A DNA stretch of 7,019 bases, from NCBI GenBank assembly GCA_010028225.1, contig RGOY01000063.1:1-7019 (forward strand), written 5' to 3'. The DNA is from Actinomycetota bacterium. Lineage in GTDB: Bacteria; Actinomycetota; Actinomycetes; Nanopelagicales; Nanopelagicaceae. Of this stretch, positions 5,802 to 7,019 are shown in pieces (position 1 is the first letter of the stretch; each line of letters begins with the position of its first letter). Below the pieces are notes generated by a model. It searched no databases. It saw nothing but the letters and a program-made list of their open reading frames with translations, and was not told the DNA's origin. Both the position numbers and the translations under genes were made by a program.

Positions 5802-7019
5802 GTGGAGTTAGCGATCATTCTGGCGGCCGGAGAAGGCACCAGGATGAAGTCAGCCAAATCCAAGGTCCTGCATAAGATTGCTGGTCGCTCACTTCTTGGT
5901 CATGTTCTTCATGCCTGCGATCAACTAACACCCAAGAAATGTGTAGTTGTTATTGGCGCACACTCAAGCGAAGTTAAAGATCATCTAGCGCAGGTAGCAC
6001 CAAAGTCAGCAACAGTCTTACAAAGTCAGCGAAACGGAACTGGTCATGCGGTTCGTATGGCTCTTGACTCTGACCATGCAAAATCAATAACTAGCGGTGA
6101 TGTCATTGTCCTCGCAGGGGATACCCCGCTCTTGACCGGTGAGACTTTGGCGAGATTACGAAAGCATCATCAGAGCAATGGCGCCAGCGCAACAGTCTTA
6201 ACAGCACAACTCTTCGACCCGCATGGTTACGGTCGAATAGTGAGGGATGGCGAAGGTCATCTCGAGAAAATCGTGGAGGAGAGCGATTGCACTCCTAGTG
6301 AACGCGAGATCGACGAGATCAATTCGGGTGTCTATATCTTTAAGGTGGATCAGCTCCGACGAGCGCTCGCCAAGATCACATCAGCGAATGCTCAGAATGA
6401 GGAGTATCTGACTGATGCAATCAAGGTTCTTCGAGAATCTGGAGAGAAAGTCTCGGCGTTCACTGTGGATGATGAGAGTGAGATCCTTGGAATTAATGAT
6501 CGAAGCCAACTGGCGCTCTGCAGCGCATTGATGCGAGATCGAATAAATGATGCCTTAATGCGCGAGGGAGTCTCAATAGTTGACCCGGCGACGACTTGGA
6601 TTGACCTCTCCGTTGAGATCGCTCCAGATGTCACGATTCTTCCTGGCACAACTCTTCTGGGATCAACAATCATCGAAACCGGTGCAGAGATTGGGCCTCG
6701 TACTACTTTGATTGATAGCGAAGTGGGTCAGAACGCTAAAGTCTTTGAATCATTTGTTCGCGGTGCGGTAATTGGCTACAACGCACAGGTCGGCCCGTAC
6801 ACATTCTTACGAGAAGGAAGTGAACTTGCCACCGGCGTTCGAGTCGGTGCATACGTGGAAGTAAAGAACTCATCGATCGGCGAGGGAAGCAAAGTTCCGC
6901 ACCTGTCTTATGTCGGTGATGCAACTATCGGTCGAGAGAGCAATATCGGCGCTGCAACTGTCTTCGTTAACTACGATGGAGTAGAGAAACATCGCAGTGA
7001 GGTTGGCGATCATGTTCGG
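5802..7019 (+). CDS. glmU: Bifunctional UDP-GlcNAc pyrophosphorylase / glucosamine-1-phosphate acetyltransferase GlmU, 3' end cut by window
   Basis: This cytoplasmic enzyme acetylates glucosamine-1-phosphate and then couples it to UTP, giving UDP-GlcNAc for peptidoglycan. The reading frame is open for 406 codons to the right edge; family length suggests some 50-90 residues are missing. The uridylyltransferase domain shows LAAGEGTRMKS (7-17), NGTGHAV (78-84), LAGDTPLL (104-111, Asp107), GYGRIVR (142-148), EINSGVYIF (172-180) and EEYLTDAI (200-207). The left-handed beta-helix acetyltransferase domain follows from about 260, with PYTFLREGSEL (Arg337), VEVKNSSIG (Lys355), KVPHLSYVGD (His367, Tyr370) and NYDG (390-393). 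The conserved PKVLH near residue 21 reads SKVLH. GTG 5802 is the only plausible start: an in-frame TAG lies at 5790, and conserved sequence begins at residue 3. Confidence 0.97.
   Translation, partial: MELAIILAAGEGTRMKSAKSKVLHKIAGRSLLGHVLHACDQLTPKKCVVVIGAHSSEVKDHLAQVAPKSATVLQSQRNGTGHAVRMALDSDHAKSITSGDVIVLAGDTPLLTGETLARLRKHHQSNGASATVLTAQLFDPHGYGRIVRDGEGHLEKIVEESDCTPSEREIDEINSGVYIFKVDQLRRALAKITSANAQNEEYLTDAIKVLRESGEKVSAFTVDDESEILGINDRSQLALCSALMRDRINDALMREGVSIVDPATTWIDLSVEIAPDVTILPGTTLLGSTIIETGAEIGPRTTLIDSEVGQNAKVFESFVRGAVIGYNAQVGPYTFLREGSELATGVRVGAYVEVKNSSIGEGSKVPHLSYVGDATIGRESNIGAATVFVNYDGVEKHRSEVGDHVR

Noticed and set aside
5504..5863. Minus-strand open frame across the ispE end, the tRNA and the glmU start
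   Set aside because: It runs through a complete tRNA gene and two coding ends; no protein-like features.
6392..6673. Minus-strand open frame inside glmU
   Set aside because: The plus strand encodes uninterrupted GlmU here, covering the junction of its two domains.
1..7019. An undescribed system, mobile element, CRISPR array or horizontally acquired island
   Set aside because: Every gene belongs to a known housekeeping family in a conserved actinobacterial order; I saw no direct repeats, transposase, integrase, phage gene or shift in composition.

Overview
The window is a compact bacterial housekeeping locus with no mobile element, CRISPR array or foreign island. The order is: a protein O-mannosyltransferase on the minus strand, then on the plus strand rsmI, metG, tatD, rsmA (ksgA), ispE, a tRNA-Gln and glmU. 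This matches the conserved actinobacterial arrangement known from Mycobacterium tuberculosis (pmt Rv1002c through glmU Rv1018c). Several proteins also carry actinobacterial-type motifs, for example LGQNFVHDAN in RsmA, GGMAGGSAN in IspE and VPHLSYVGD in GlmU. Base composition looks close to half G+C, low for an actinobacterium, and the intergenic gaps are tiny. Together these suggest a genome-reduced actinobacterium such as the freshwater Nanopelagicales (acI) group. The phylum is well supported; the order is a guess.

Layout: bases 1-558 (minus) are the N-terminal 186 codons of a GT39 mannosyltransferase that runs off the left edge. A 16-base divergent gap (559-574) separates it from rsmI (575-1420). 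After 15 bases comes metG (1436-2983), after 7 bases tatD (2991-3848), and rsmA (3848-4708) overlaps tatD by one base. A 43-base gap precedes ispE (4752-5675), 9 bases precede tRNA-Gln(UUG) (5685-5759), and 42 bases precede glmU (from 5802), which runs off the right edge after 406 codons. No stretch of 300 bases lacks a gene.

The genes serve translation and envelope building. RsmI and RsmA both methylate the 16S rRNA decoding region. MetG and tRNA-Gln supply aminoacylated-tRNA components. TatD is a metal-dependent nuclease. IspE belongs to the MEP isoprenoid pathway, whose products include the polyprenyl carriers used in cell-wall synthesis. GlmU makes UDP-GlcNAc for peptidoglycan, and the GT39 enzyme uses polyprenyl-phosphate mannose to O-mannosylate exported proteins. 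The mycobacterial neighbour rpfB, normally between tatD and rsmA, is absent.

The most interesting signal is regulatory. In front of rsmI, metG, ispE and glmU a TAnnnT hexamer lies exactly 5-7 bases before the start codon, with no Shine-Dalgarno sequence. This is the geometry expected of leaderless mRNAs. The same hexamer precedes the mature tRNA-Gln 5' end, and a near-match in the opposite direction precedes the mannosyltransferase. The tRNA also has an unusual A at position 54 of its T-loop. I found no undescribed multi-gene system here.
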